Origin: Syntrophobacter sp. DG_60
Lineage (GTDB): Bacteria; Desulfobacterota; Desulfofervidia; Desulfofervidales; DG-60
Reading direction: 5' to 3'
Length of the DNA stretch: 8,957 nucleotides
Assembly (NCBI GenBank): GCA_001304365.1
Contig: LJNA01000054.1
Span: 1-8,957, forward strand
How positions within the stretch are numbered: position 1 is the first letter of the stretch; each line of letters starts with the position of its first letter. The notes beneath the pieces are model-generated. The model was not told where the DNA came from. It did not search any database and saw nothing but the letters and a program-made list of their open reading frames with translations. Of this stretch, positions 1 to 7,640 are shown in pieces. Made by a program: the position numbers and the translations under genes.

Positions 1-1
1 C

Positions 2-1063
2 TGGCTTAAACGCATATTTTCTTTAGAAAAAAGATTTGTAAATAAAGAATTTGTTTATTGGGGAAGCCTACTTTCAGGTATAGAAATGATAATGACAGGG
101 ACTACCTGCTTTGCCGATGGGTATTTCTATGAAGGTGCTGTAGCAAAGGCATGTCTAGAATTGGGTATAAGGGCAGTACTGGCACAGGCAGTGATCGATT
201 TTCCTACACCAGATGTGCTAGAGCCAAGTGAAAATTTAAAGGTTGCAGAAGATTTTCTAAGGACTTGGAAGGAATATTCCCTTATTTTTCCTGCAATATT
301 TGCCCATGCACCCTATAGCTGTTCTGCCAAAACTCTAAAGGAGGCCAAAGCACTGGCAAATGATTACCAAACACTGTTTTTTATCCATGCAGCAGAGACA
401 AAATGGGAGGTAGAAAAGATTAAAAATGACCATGGAGAGGCTCCTATTTCCTACCTTTATGAATTAAACATATTAGATGAAGATACAGTATTGGTGCATG
501 TAAATTGGATAAGTAAAGAGGAGATTGAGATTTTAAAAGGCACAGGGGCTAAAGTAGTCCATAATCCTGAAAGTAATATGAAGCTAGGTTCAGGACTTTC
601 ACCAGTACCTGATTTACTTAAGGAGGGCATTGTTGTGGGTCTAGGTACAGACAGTTGTGCCAGTAACAATAACCTTGATTTGTTTCAAGAAATGGACACC
701 GCAGCCAAAGTGCACAAAGGATGGAGGAAAAACCCTATTGTTATGCCTGCAGAACAGGTATTAAACATGGCTACAAGTTATGGTGCAAGGGTTTTGGGGT
801 TAAAGAAAATAGGCCGTTTGGGAAAAGGCAAGGATGCAGATATTATCTTGATAAATCTAAACTGCCCCCACCTTTTCCCCATTTATAATCCCTATTCCCA
901 TATTGTCTATGCAATGAAAGGAGCAGACGTAGATACAGTCATTATTCAGGGAAAGATCATTATGGAAAATAGAAAGATTGCGTCTGTTTCCATAGAAACT
1001 GTTATGGAAAAGGTCATTTTATTAAGTGAGAAGATAAAAAGGTCGTTAAAAAAAAGTCGTTAA
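2..1063 (+). CDS. mtaD: MTA/SAH deaminase-type amidohydrolase, 5' end missing
   Basis: This is the C-terminal 353 residues of a metal-dependent amidohydrolase most like 5-methylthioadenosine/S-adenosylhomocysteine deaminase, a cytosolic enzyme that deaminates the adenine ring of these SAM by-products to the inosine form. The frame is open to the left edge, and the residues before the first ATG at 86 (..FVYWGSLLSGIEMI) already look like the family, so that ATG is internal. Roughly 70-80 N-terminal residues, including the usual HxH metal pair, lie outside the window. Visible family signatures, counted from the ATG at 86, are HAPYSCS (H74), FIHAAET (metal His H101 and E104), VLVHVNW (H138), VVHNPESNMKLGSG and GLGTDSCASNNN (metal Asp D189). 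The last codons run into an intergenic repeat that supplies the stop. The family identity is secure. Exact substrate is less sure, because guanine-type and other deaminases share these motifs. Confidence 0.88.
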   Translation, partial: WLKRIFSLEKRFVNKEFVYWGSLLSGIEMIMTGTTCFADGYFYEGAVAKACLELGIRAVLAQAVIDFPTPDVLEPSENLKVAEDFLRTWKEYSLIFPAIFAHAPYSCSAKTLKEAKALANDYQTLFFIHAAETKWEVEKIKNDHGEAPISYLYELNILDEDTVLVHVNWISKEEIEILKGTGAKVVHNPESNMKLGSGLSPVPDLLKEGIVVGLGTDSCASNNNLDLFQEMDTAAKVHKGWRKNPIVMPAEQVLNMATSYGARVLGLKKIGRLGKGKDADIILINLNCPHLFPIYNPYSHIVYAMKGADVDTVIIQGKIIMENRKIASVSIETVMEKVILLSEKIKRSLKKSR

Positions 1064-1162
1064 GTCGTTGAATAGTTAAATCGTACAATCGTTAAATTTA
1101 AGAGGAAAGCTTCACGATGAACATTTTACTATTTGACCAATCAACCAATTAACTATTTAACG
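1042..1162. repeat. TCGTTAA/AATAGTTAA imperfect palindrome between convergent genes
   Basis: GTCGTTRA occurs at 1042-1049, 1056-1063 and 1064-1071, and a related TCGTTAA at 1089-1095. The arm CGTTGAATAGTTAA (1066-1079) is matched at 13 of 14 positions by the reverse complement of 1149-1162. About 70 bases separate the arms. The element covers the end of the amidohydrolase gene, including its TAA, and ends just before the stop of the minus-strand hydrolase gene. It could act as a bidirectional transcription end, but it has no GC-rich stem with a U-tract, so that role is unproven. Confidence 0.6.
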
Positions 1163-1169
1163 AATTACA

Positions 1170-1811
1170 TTATATGGATATTGTCTTACCTGCTCCTCCC
1201 TCCACCCATTTTTCTGGATACAGGGATCTTATTTTTGACTTATACATTGTACAGTGGCAGGCACAAACTACTTCTAAATCCTTTAGTAGATCAAACTCAC
1301 TAAATCCGTGCAATCCTCCAACAAGCGCATAGACCTTTCCAAATTGTGAGGCCGCTTCAAGGATATTCCCTACACCCGGATGAGAACATCCAGCAATTAC
1401 CACTAATCCTTTATCTGTTTTGACTACTAAAGACTGCTCTATCCCTAAAAGTTCACCAGTAGTAAAGACCTTTTCATGAATTTGGAGAGACTCCTTGACG
1501 CTGATTACTTCTTTAGCTTCAAATGGCCTATAAAAAGAACTAGGAAGGTAAAGTTTGACCTCTTTGTTCTTTTTTAAAAAATCTGAAAGCCCTCCGGCAT
1601 GATCCCAATGAGAATGAGAAATAACCACCTCACTAATGGAGGCAGGTTCAATATTAAGCCTCTCCATATTGTAGAGCAGGATAGCACCATTGGCGCCTGT
1701 ATCAAAAAGAATCTTTGGAGTATCCTCTACTTCTACCAAACAAGAAAAACCCCAATCTGCCTTTAGTCCTTTGGTATGAACATCATTATCATAAACTAAT
1801 GTAATCTTCAT
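1170..1811 (-). CDS. Metallo-beta-lactamase-fold hydrolase, COG1237 type
   Basis: The 213-residue protein has no signal peptide and is expected to be cytosolic. It carries the metallo-beta-lactamase metal motif SHSHWDH (H66, H68, D70, H71) after the FDTG strand (residues 36-39), then AGCSHPG (H144), GGLHGF (H168) and a C-terminal CACHCT segment (H186). This order (HxHxDH, GCSH, GGLH, HCT) is that of the COG1237 family, whose members are often annotated as dihydropterin-ribofuranosyl-aminobenzene phosphate synthase-like after archaeal methanopterin enzymes. Few have a tested function, and I would not assign a pterin role here. At 213 residues it is at the short end for the family. A clear AGGAGG lies six bases before the ATG. 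It follows the cnoX-like gene by only 21 bases, so the two are very likely cotranscribed. The three closely spaced cysteines around H186 (C183, C185, C187) are unusual. Confidence 0.85.
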   Translation of the reverse strand: MKITLVYDNDVHTKGLKADWGFSCLVEVEDTPKILFDTGANGAILLYNMERLNIEPASISEVVISHSHWDHAGGLSDFLKKNKEVKLYLPSSFYRPFEAKEVISVKESLQIHEKVFTTGELLGIEQSLVVKTDKGLVVIAGCSHPGVGNILEAASQFGKVYALVGGLHGFSEFDLLKDLEVVCACHCTMYKSKIRSLYPEKWVEGGAGKTISI

Positions 1812-1832
1812 TTTTTCCTCCTGTTTATAAAT

Positions 1833-2645
1833 CTAGAAAAGGGCCATAGCCAATTTTTTTCTATAGTCTTTAGTCAGCTTATTGCTATCACCTAAAATAT
1901 TGAATATATTTACCATGGCTTTTCTAGCACCCTCGTTTTTAAAGCTTCTATCCTTCATTACAATTTCTAGCAATTGCCTTAAGGCATCTTCGTATTCCCC
2001 TTTTAAAGCAAGGCAGGCAGCCTTTGAATATTTTTTATCCAAATCCCTATTGCCTTCTTTACCACAACTCTTAACAAATTCTATAAATGATTTAATGTTT
2101 CTCAATTCGTCTGTATCATCATTAATCGAGGCGATTAAGCCCTCGGCCTTGTCAACATTCTTTTCTCTTAACAATATCTTAGCTAAAGAGAGTTTGGCCC
2201 TTGTATTAACTGGCTGCATGTCTAAAATGGTGGTGTAAATTCTCTTAGCATCTTCATATTTTCCAACCTTTTCATCATTTTTGGCCTTTTCTAAAAGCTT
2301 ATCTATTTCAGTTTTTGCATACTTTGATACTATGGCCCTTATACTTGGTTCTGGCAAAGCACCTACAAATCCGTCTACAACCCCTCCATCTTTAAATATT
2401 TTTACATTAGGAATGCTTGTAATATTAAAGAACATAGCTATATTTGGATTTTCTTCAGTATTTAATCTTGACAATATGAATGCCCCACCGGCCTCAATAG
2501 CAAGTTTTTCAAGTATAGGCTTTAAGAGCTGGCAAGGCGCACACCATGGTGCCCAAAAGTCCACAACTACGGGAACTTGTTTTGACCTTTCTATCACCTC
2601 TATTTGAAAGTTGGACTCATTAACATCCACTATATATCTGGCCAT
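1833..2645 (-). CDS. cnoX: CnoX/YbbN-like thioredoxin-TPR co-chaperone
   Basis: A 270-residue cytosolic protein with an N-terminal thioredoxin domain (about residues 1-110) and a C-terminal TPR-like helical domain (about 112-270). The thioredoxin site is WCAPC (C35, C38), and the cis-proline loop SIP ends at P79. The C-terminal block (ALRQLLEIV..DRSF..ARKAMVNIFNILGD..YRKKLAMALF) is the hallmark end of the YbbN/CnoX family, a holdase that protects proteins under oxidative stress and hands clients to GroEL. Unlike E. coli CnoX, whose site lacks the first cysteine, this one keeps both cysteines and could be redox active. The frame also allows a TTG start at 2651, but the GAGGGGG ribosome site is two bases from that TTG and eight from the ATG at 2645, so I chose 2645. 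It is the first gene of an operon with the downstream COG1237 hydrolase. Confidence 0.9.
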   Translation of the reverse strand: MARYIVDVNESNFQIEVIERSKQVPVVVDFWAPWCAPCQLLKPILEKLAIEAGGAFILSRLNTEENPNIAMFFNITSIPNVKIFKDGGVVDGFVGALPEPSIRAIVSKYAKTEIDKLLEKAKNDEKVGKYEDAKRIYTTILDMQPVNTRAKLSLAKILLREKNVDKAEGLIASINDDTDELRNIKSFIEFVKSCGKEGNRDLDKKYSKAACLALKGEYEDALRQLLEIVMKDRSFKNEGARKAMVNIFNILGDSNKLTKDYRKKLAMALF

Positions 2646-2688
2646 CTTCAATGCCCCCTCAGTAATCCTATAGGAAAAATGCTAATAT

Positions 2689-2717
2689 ATTTTCACTTAG
2701 ACAGTTTATATTGTCAA
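2689..2717 (-). promoter_or_regulatory. Possible promoter for the cnoX-like operon
   Basis: On the minus strand a perfect -35 TTGACA (2717-2712) is followed after 17 bases by GAAAAT (2694-2689), a weak -10. A better-looking TATATT (2689-2684) would need a 22-base spacer. The site lies about 45-70 bases before the ATG at 2645. The -35 is strong but the -10 is doubtful. Confidence 0.4.
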
Positions 2718-2751
2718 TGGCGGATAATTTTATGAGTGATAATTTGCCTAC

Positions 2752-2780
2752 TTGAGCAGCACACCCAACTAACGTAATAT
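2752..2780 (+). promoter_or_regulatory. Putative promoter of rnz giving a very short leader
   Basis: TTGAGC (2752-2757), a 17-base spacer and TAATAT (2775-2780) match the sigma70 layout, with four and five of six consensus bases. Transcription would be expected to start near 2787, only four or five bases before the rnz ATG at 2792. A second -10-like hexamer, TATTAT (2780-2785), ends six bases before the ATG. No Shine-Dalgarno sequence lies between, so the message may be leaderless or almost so. Confidence 0.5.
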
Positions 2781-2791
2781 ATTATACATTT

Positions 2792-3703
2792 ATGGCTAAG
2801 ATTGAAGTTACCATCTTAGGAACAACTGCTGGTATTCCAACAAAAGAAAGGGCGCACCCATCTATATACCTTAGCTATAGAGATAGAGATGAATTTTGCT
2901 ATTTGTTTGATTGTGGAGAAGGAACACAAAGGCAGATGCTTCTGGCTAAATTAAACCATATGAAGTTAAATGAGATTTTTATAACCCATTGGCATGGAGA
3001 CCATTATCTTGGTCTATCTGGATTAATAGATACTATGGGTTTTGAAAATAGAGAAAAACCTTTAAGTATTTATGCACCCGAGGTAAAAAGGGTTAAAAAT
3101 CTCTTAAATTTAGGATATTCTTCAAAAAGATTTAAGGTTATATCAAAAGGTGTTCCAACTGAAGGTTTTGAAATAACAAATCTCCTGGAAACAGAAAACT
3201 TTAGAATTGTATCAACCCCTGTAGAGCATGGCATACCTGCTGTTGCCTATGGCTTAATAGAAAAGGACAGAGTCAACATTGATAGGGAAAAGGCAAGTAA
3301 AGCAGGGTTACCAGCTCAAGGGTTGATTTATAAGGAAATAAAAGAAAAGGGTAAGGTGATCTTTAAAGGAAAAGAAATCGAATTTAAAGACATTTCCACA
3401 GTAAAAAGGGGTAAGAAAGTGGTCTATTCTGGGGATACACAGATATGTGATAATTTGATTAGACTAGCTAAAAATGCGGATTTATTAATTCAAGATTGCA
3501 CATATTTTGATAATGAAAAGTTTGAAGAATATAAGCACGCCTCACTTAAGGATGTTATAGAAATGTTAAAAAAAGTAAATGTTAAACAGGTTATCTTAAC
3601 ACATATTAGTAGAAGGTATAAAAGTCTAAATGATTTGAGAGGGCAAATAAAGAGCTACCCTATCTTAAGAATAGCGGAAGACTTTATGAAAATTAGCATT
3701 TAG
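2792..3703 (+). CDS. rnz: Ribonuclease Z, tRNA 3' endonuclease
   Basis: The 303-residue protein is a full-length short-form RNase Z, the zinc endonuclease that cuts tRNA precursors after the discriminator base so that CCA can be added. It shows the family signatures in order: LGTTAGIPTKER at the N-terminus, DCGEGTQRQ (40-48), the metal motif THWHGDH (H66, H68, D70, H71), VEHGIPAVAYG (H146), YSGDTQ (D215), KHAS (H249) and LTHISRRY (H271). The spacing agrees with the usual bacterial enzyme of about 305-310 residues. The region around 165-195 (..AGLPAQGLIYKEIKEKG..) fits the flexible arm that grips tRNA. The gene stands alone, divergent from the cnoX-like operon and convergent with the radical SAM gene. 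It has no ribosome binding site before its ATG; no better in-frame start exists, because the conserved strand begins at residue 4. Confidence 0.97.
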   Translation: MAKIEVTILGTTAGIPTKERAHPSIYLSYRDRDEFCYLFDCGEGTQRQMLLAKLNHMKLNEIFITHWHGDHYLGLSGLIDTMGFENREKPLSIYAPEVKRVKNLLNLGYSSKRFKVISKGVPTEGFEITNLLETENFRIVSTPVEHGIPAVAYGLIEKDRVNIDREKASKAGLPAQGLIYKEIKEKGKVIFKGKEIEFKDISTVKRGKKVVYSGDTQICDNLIRLAKNADLLIQDCTYFDNEKFEEYKHASLKDVIEMLKKVNVKQVILTHISRRYKSLNDLRGQIKSYPILRIAEDFMKISI

Positions 3704-3715
3704 CATAACTATTCA

Positions 3716-3864
3716 GCCACAGATTTACGCTGATTACCACTAATTTAGTAGGTAAAATTCAGTAGTTAGAATATAGGGGGGGTTGAATCCTGCCCGCGCA
3801 GCAGCTTGGCTGCTAGGCAGGCCCACCTACTTTAAATCTTGACAATCTGCGTTCGTCTGCGGCC
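3716..3864. repeat. Nested palindrome with CCACAGAT/CTGCGG outer arms
   Basis: Three inverted pairs are nested in this gap between convergent genes. The outer arms GCCACAGATTTACGCTGATT.. (3716-3738) and the reverse complement of 3841-3863 agree at 16 of 23 positions. A middle pair AGTAGGT/ACCTACT (3747-3753 and 3825-3831) is perfect. The inner GC-rich hairpin pairs CCTGCC (3789-3794) with GGCAGG (3816-3821) and AGCAG (3800-3804) with CTGCT (3810-3814). The inner hairpin is far richer in GC than its surroundings. The element could end transcription from both sides, but no strong U-tract follows the stem on either strand. Confidence 0.7.
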
Positions 3865-3898
3865 AAAATGGAAATTCCTATACAATCAACTTACCATA

Positions 3899-5008
3899 TT
3901 ACTCATAATCATGGCCTAAAAGGTGCTGATTTCCTATCCTAACCCTAATTAGTCCTTCTTCTTTAGCTGCCTCTAAACATCTAAGGGCATGGGAAAGGGA
4001 TGTAGTGGGTAGGTCTTTCATAAAAAAATGGGGATAGAATCCTAATAAGCTATAAGGAATATTTGGGTCTAAACTAGCTATAAAAGAGGAAATCTTTCTT
4101 ACTTCAGTTACATCTACATAACCTGGCACCAGCAATGTACTGGCAATAAGAAATGGCGGTTCTTCACGCTCCTTTATTAGCCCAGAGAGCCACTTGAAAT
4201 TATTTAGTGTTTGTTGATTAGAAACGCTGCATAATGCCCTATGCACAGGCTCATGCCAGACCTTGAGGTCAAATTTAATGCATCCCCCTGTCTCTAAAGA
4301 AAAGTGAGCCATGTTCTTTAAAATCTTTGGATTTACTGAGCCATTTGTCTCCCAGCAAATACGCAAAATGCGTTCCCCTTTTTCCCTTAATGCAGACTTT
4401 ACTACTGCCAATGCATGTATAATTTGGGGAGTAGGATCTCCTCCAAAAAAGCAAACACAACTGACATTTTCTCTTAATGCAGCATCTGCCAATTCTTTAA
4501 TGCTTACCCAATTTGGCTGATTTATACCATATTTAAATGTCCAGTTTTGACAATAAAGGCAATTAAAATTGCATGCTTGATAAAAAACAGCAAGATTATG
4601 ATAGCCATATTCTGCCTTTGGCCTAATGGCATATTTTGGATAGCCTGCCCCTGTTCCCCCCGGGCATATCCAATCTGCAACACAATTGGTAGGAAGTGGG
4701 TCATAATAAAAGCTTAAATTACCCTTATTTACACCCCCAATAAGGCTACCATTCTTGTTTTCTCTAATCCCACAAAAACCCTTCTCACCCTGGCCTATCT
4801 TACAAATATTGGTACACAACTGACAAATACGGCCATTTTCTATCTTAGGAACAGAAGGAGGCAATCCGAAAACAACCCTGCTTTTTTCATGAACCTTAAA
4901 AATCTCTGGAGATACCTCTTCCCAATGTTCCCTAATACAGTGGTAACAATACCCCAGTGTATTGGAGATAGTTATTGATGATTTTCCACAATATCGGCAC
5001 TTACCCAT
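3899..5008 (-). CDS. Radical SAM protein, AmmeMemoRadiSam/PflA-activase-like
   Basis: The 369-residue protein has a canonical radical SAM cluster motif, CNFNCLYC (C146, C150, C153), followed by the SAM-binding strand FFGGDP (a GGEP variant, 187-192) and ICWETNG (218-223). Ahead of the core are two cysteine groups: C4/C7 with C21/C24, resembling a zinc ribbon, and CQLCTNIC..GFCGIREN (C62, C65, C69, C79), a segment typical of the AmmeMemoRadiSam and PflA-like enzymes. The C-terminal VRIGNQHLLG also fits that group. Related enzymes make glycyl or other substrate radicals, but the substrate here cannot be read from sequence. No glycyl radical enzyme, AMMECR1 or Memo gene is in the window, so it is an orphan here. 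C109 and C115 could add further cluster or zinc ligands. It starts at an ATG without a Shine-Dalgarno sequence, six bases from a -10-like hexamer. It is monocistronic as far as can be seen. Confidence 0.85.
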   Translation of the reverse strand: MGKCRYCGKSSITISNTLGYCYHCIREHWEEVSPEIFKVHEKSRVVFGLPPSVPKIENGRICQLCTNICKIGQGEKGFCGIRENKNGSLIGGVNKGNLSFYYDPLPTNCVADWICPGGTGAGYPKYAIRPKAEYGYHNLAVFYQACNFNCLYCQNWTFKYGINQPNWVSIKELADAALRENVSCVCFFGGDPTPQIIHALAVVKSALREKGERILRICWETNGSVNPKILKNMAHFSLETGGCIKFDLKVWHEPVHRALCSVSNQQTLNNFKWLSGLIKEREEPPFLIASTLLVPGYVDVTEVRKISSFIASLDPNIPYSLLGFYPHFFMKDLPTTSLSHALRCLEAAKEEGLIRVRIGNQHLLGHDYE

Positions 5009-5014
5009 AGAATT

Positions 5015-5043
5015 ATCATATAATGAAAATGGCCGTTAAGCAA
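5015..5043 (-). promoter_or_regulatory. Promoter for a leaderless radical SAM mRNA
   Basis: Reading the minus strand, TTGCTT (5043-5038), a 17-base spacer and TATGAT (5020-5015) are followed by six bases and then the ATG at 5008. A start seven bases after the -10 falls on the A of the ATG. No purine-rich ribosome site is present. The -35 matches consensus at only three positions; the -10 matches at five. Confidence 0.55.
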
Positions 5044-5052
5044 ATTTTGCTT
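5038..5052. promoter_or_regulatory. Perfect 7-1-7 inverted repeat over the -35 box
   Basis: AAGCAAATTTTGCTT is a perfect palindrome with one central base. One arm contains the -35 hexamer of the putative radical SAM promoter. The position suits an operator for a dimeric regulator, but a chance AT-rich palindrome cannot be ruled out from one copy. Confidence 0.3.
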
Positions 5053-5066
5053 ATGCACAAAAAAAG

Positions 5067-5190
5067 GTAATCGTTCACCGCAGAGTGCTCAGAGGACGCA
5101 GAGAAAAATAAGAATTTTAAAAATGTTTTGCTTTTGTGCTCTGTGATCTCTGTGTTCTCTGCGGTAAATAGAAAAATGATGAACGGTTAC
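5067..5190. repeat. CCGCAGAG-type long imperfect palindrome
   Basis: The left arm (5074-5103) reads TTCACCGCAGAG.. and repeats CAGAG in steps of nine. The reverse complement of the right arm (5139-5168) matches it at 23 of 30 positions. An outer pair, GTAATCGTT (5067-5075) and AACGGTTAC (5182-5190), matches at eight of nine, which sets the outer limits. The element lies between divergent genes, just outside both of their promoters. It contains an open frame upstream of the DJ-1 gene, which I regard as non-coding. Confidence 0.75.
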
Positions 5191-5202
5191 AAAAAAAAGA
5201 AA

Positions 5203-5231
5203 TTGACCAAATTTATTGAAACTGCTAAAAT
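5203..5231 (+). promoter_or_regulatory. Promoter of the DJ-1-purA operon
   Basis: TTGACC (5203-5208), a 17-base spacer and TAAAAT (5226-5231) give a near-consensus sigma70 promoter, five of six at each hexamer. The expected start near 5238 leaves a leader of about 25 bases that holds the GGAAGG ribosome site (5252-5257). It begins 13 bases after the palindromic element ends. Confidence 0.7.
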
Positions 5232-5262
5232 AAATCACTTCTTTTTTAAAAGGAAGGTTAAA

Positions 5263-5832
5263 ATGAAAAAAATATGTTTGTTTTTGCTTCTTTTAATACT
5301 ATGGACAGCCATGGCTCAAGCAAGTGATAAAGTTGTAATGGTCATTGCCCATAGCGATTTCCGCGATGAGGAGCTGTTTGAAACTAAAGATGTTCTGGAA
5401 GATAAGGGCATAAAGGTGACTATAGCTTCTTCTGCCTTAGGCTTAGCCAGGGGTATGTTAGGAGGTACAATTAAACCTGATATTTTGGTTAATCAAATCG
5501 ATGTAAACAATTATGATGCTATAGTCTTTGTAGGCGGTATAGGGGCATCAGAGTATTGGGACAGTACTATAGCCCACAAGATTACAAAGGAGGCAATAGA
5601 AAAGAAAAAGATAGTAGCTGCTATCTGTATTGCACCTGTAACCCTGGCAAAGGCAGGGATATTAAAAGGGAAAAAGGTAACATCCTGGCCTTCTGAAGCA
5701 GATAAATTAGGAAAGGGAGGAGCCATTTATACGGGGAAGGATGTAGAAGTAGATGGTCTAATAGTTACAGCAGCAGGTCCCAAGGCTGCAAAGGGGTTTG
5801 GAAAAGGCATTTTAAAGGCCCTTGGAAAATAG
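5263..5832 (+). CDS. Exported DJ-1/PfpI family protein
   Basis: The 189-residue protein opens with a Sec signal peptide: MKK, a leucine-rich core (residues 4-14) and a cleavage site after A-Q-A at residue 20. The mature part is a single DJ-1/PfpI domain. It keeps the acidic residue of HSDFRDEEL (E36/E37) and the nucleophile-elbow cysteine in AAICIAP (C122). The residue after that cysteine is isoleucine, whereas PfpI-type peptidases have histidine, so classical protease activity is unlikely. Family members act as chaperones, deglycase-like or glyoxalase-like enzymes, or redox sensors; which applies is not evident. The frame stays open upstream to 5128, but that part is repeat sequence. The ATG at 5263 has GGAAGG five bases before it, follows a good promoter and begins the signal peptide. 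purA follows after 12 bases. An envelope form next to purA is unusual, and the pairing may be incidental. Confidence 0.88.
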   Translation: MKKICLFLLLLILWTAMAQASDKVVMVIAHSDFRDEELFETKDVLEDKGIKVTIASSALGLARGMLGGTIKPDILVNQIDVNNYDAIVFVGGIGASEYWDSTIAHKITKEAIEKKKIVAAICIAPVTLAKAGILKGKKVTSWPSEADKLGKGGAIYTGKDVEVDGLIVTAAGPKAAKGFGKGILKALGK

Positions 5833-7450
<1,618 letters not shown>

Positions 7451-7453
7451 GCC

Positions 7454-7640
7454 AAAATCCCAATTATAGTATCTTGCATTAACATGCACAGTTATATTTA
7501 TTTATGGTTATTCAATTTGCTGTTATTTGCCTATGGCGTTATTAGTAGTTATTAGTGGTTTTAATATAAATAACTTGCTTCAGATAAATTTGTCATTCTA
7601 AACATTTAATACCATAATTTATGCAATTAACTATAGTTAT
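7454..7640. other. AT-rich gap between convergent genes
   Basis: I see no gene here. It contains GTTATTAG twice in a 10-base period (7538-7545 and 7548-7555), followed by TGGTT. Its ATTAGTGGT (7551-7559) is the reverse complement of ACCACTAAT in the nested palindrome at 3736-3744, so it may be a worn copy of a related repeat. A 12-base palindrome, TAACTATAGTTA (7628-7639), ends two bases from the stop codon of the Fe-S gene. Confidence 0.5.

Noticed and set aside
457..669. Minus-strand frame of 70 residues inside the amidohydrolase gene
   Set aside because: It is antisense to conserved catalytic motifs and has no supporting signal.
1882..2607. Two plus-strand open frames of 118 and 108 residues antisense to the cnoX-like gene
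   Set aside because: They lie wholly within a well-conserved gene on the other strand, have no recognisable domain, and their residues are serine- and leucine-rich as expected of antisense frames.
4275..4704. Three open frames of 60-69 residues overlapping the radical SAM gene
   Set aside because: They are other-frame readings of the radical SAM coding region with no domain and no start signals.
3716..5190. CRISPR array or att sites as an explanation of the repeats
   Set aside because: The repeats are single imperfect palindromes of different sequence, with no evenly spaced identical copies or spacers, and no integrase, transposase or cas gene is in the window.
5128..5262. In-frame N-terminal extension of the DJ-1 gene, starting at the ATG at 5128
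   Set aside because: It lies largely in the CCGCAGAG palindrome and lies upstream of the promoter. The ATG at 5263 has a good ribosome site and begins a clear signal peptide.
5009..5262. Riboswitch or other structured leader ahead of the DJ-1-purA operon
   Set aside because: The predicted transcript starts near 5238, after the palindrome, leaving only about 25 bases of leader, and no known purine riboswitch core is visible.
5511..5726. Minus-strand frame of 71 residues inside the DJ-1 gene
   Set aside because: It is antisense to the nucleophile-elbow region of a recognised gene.
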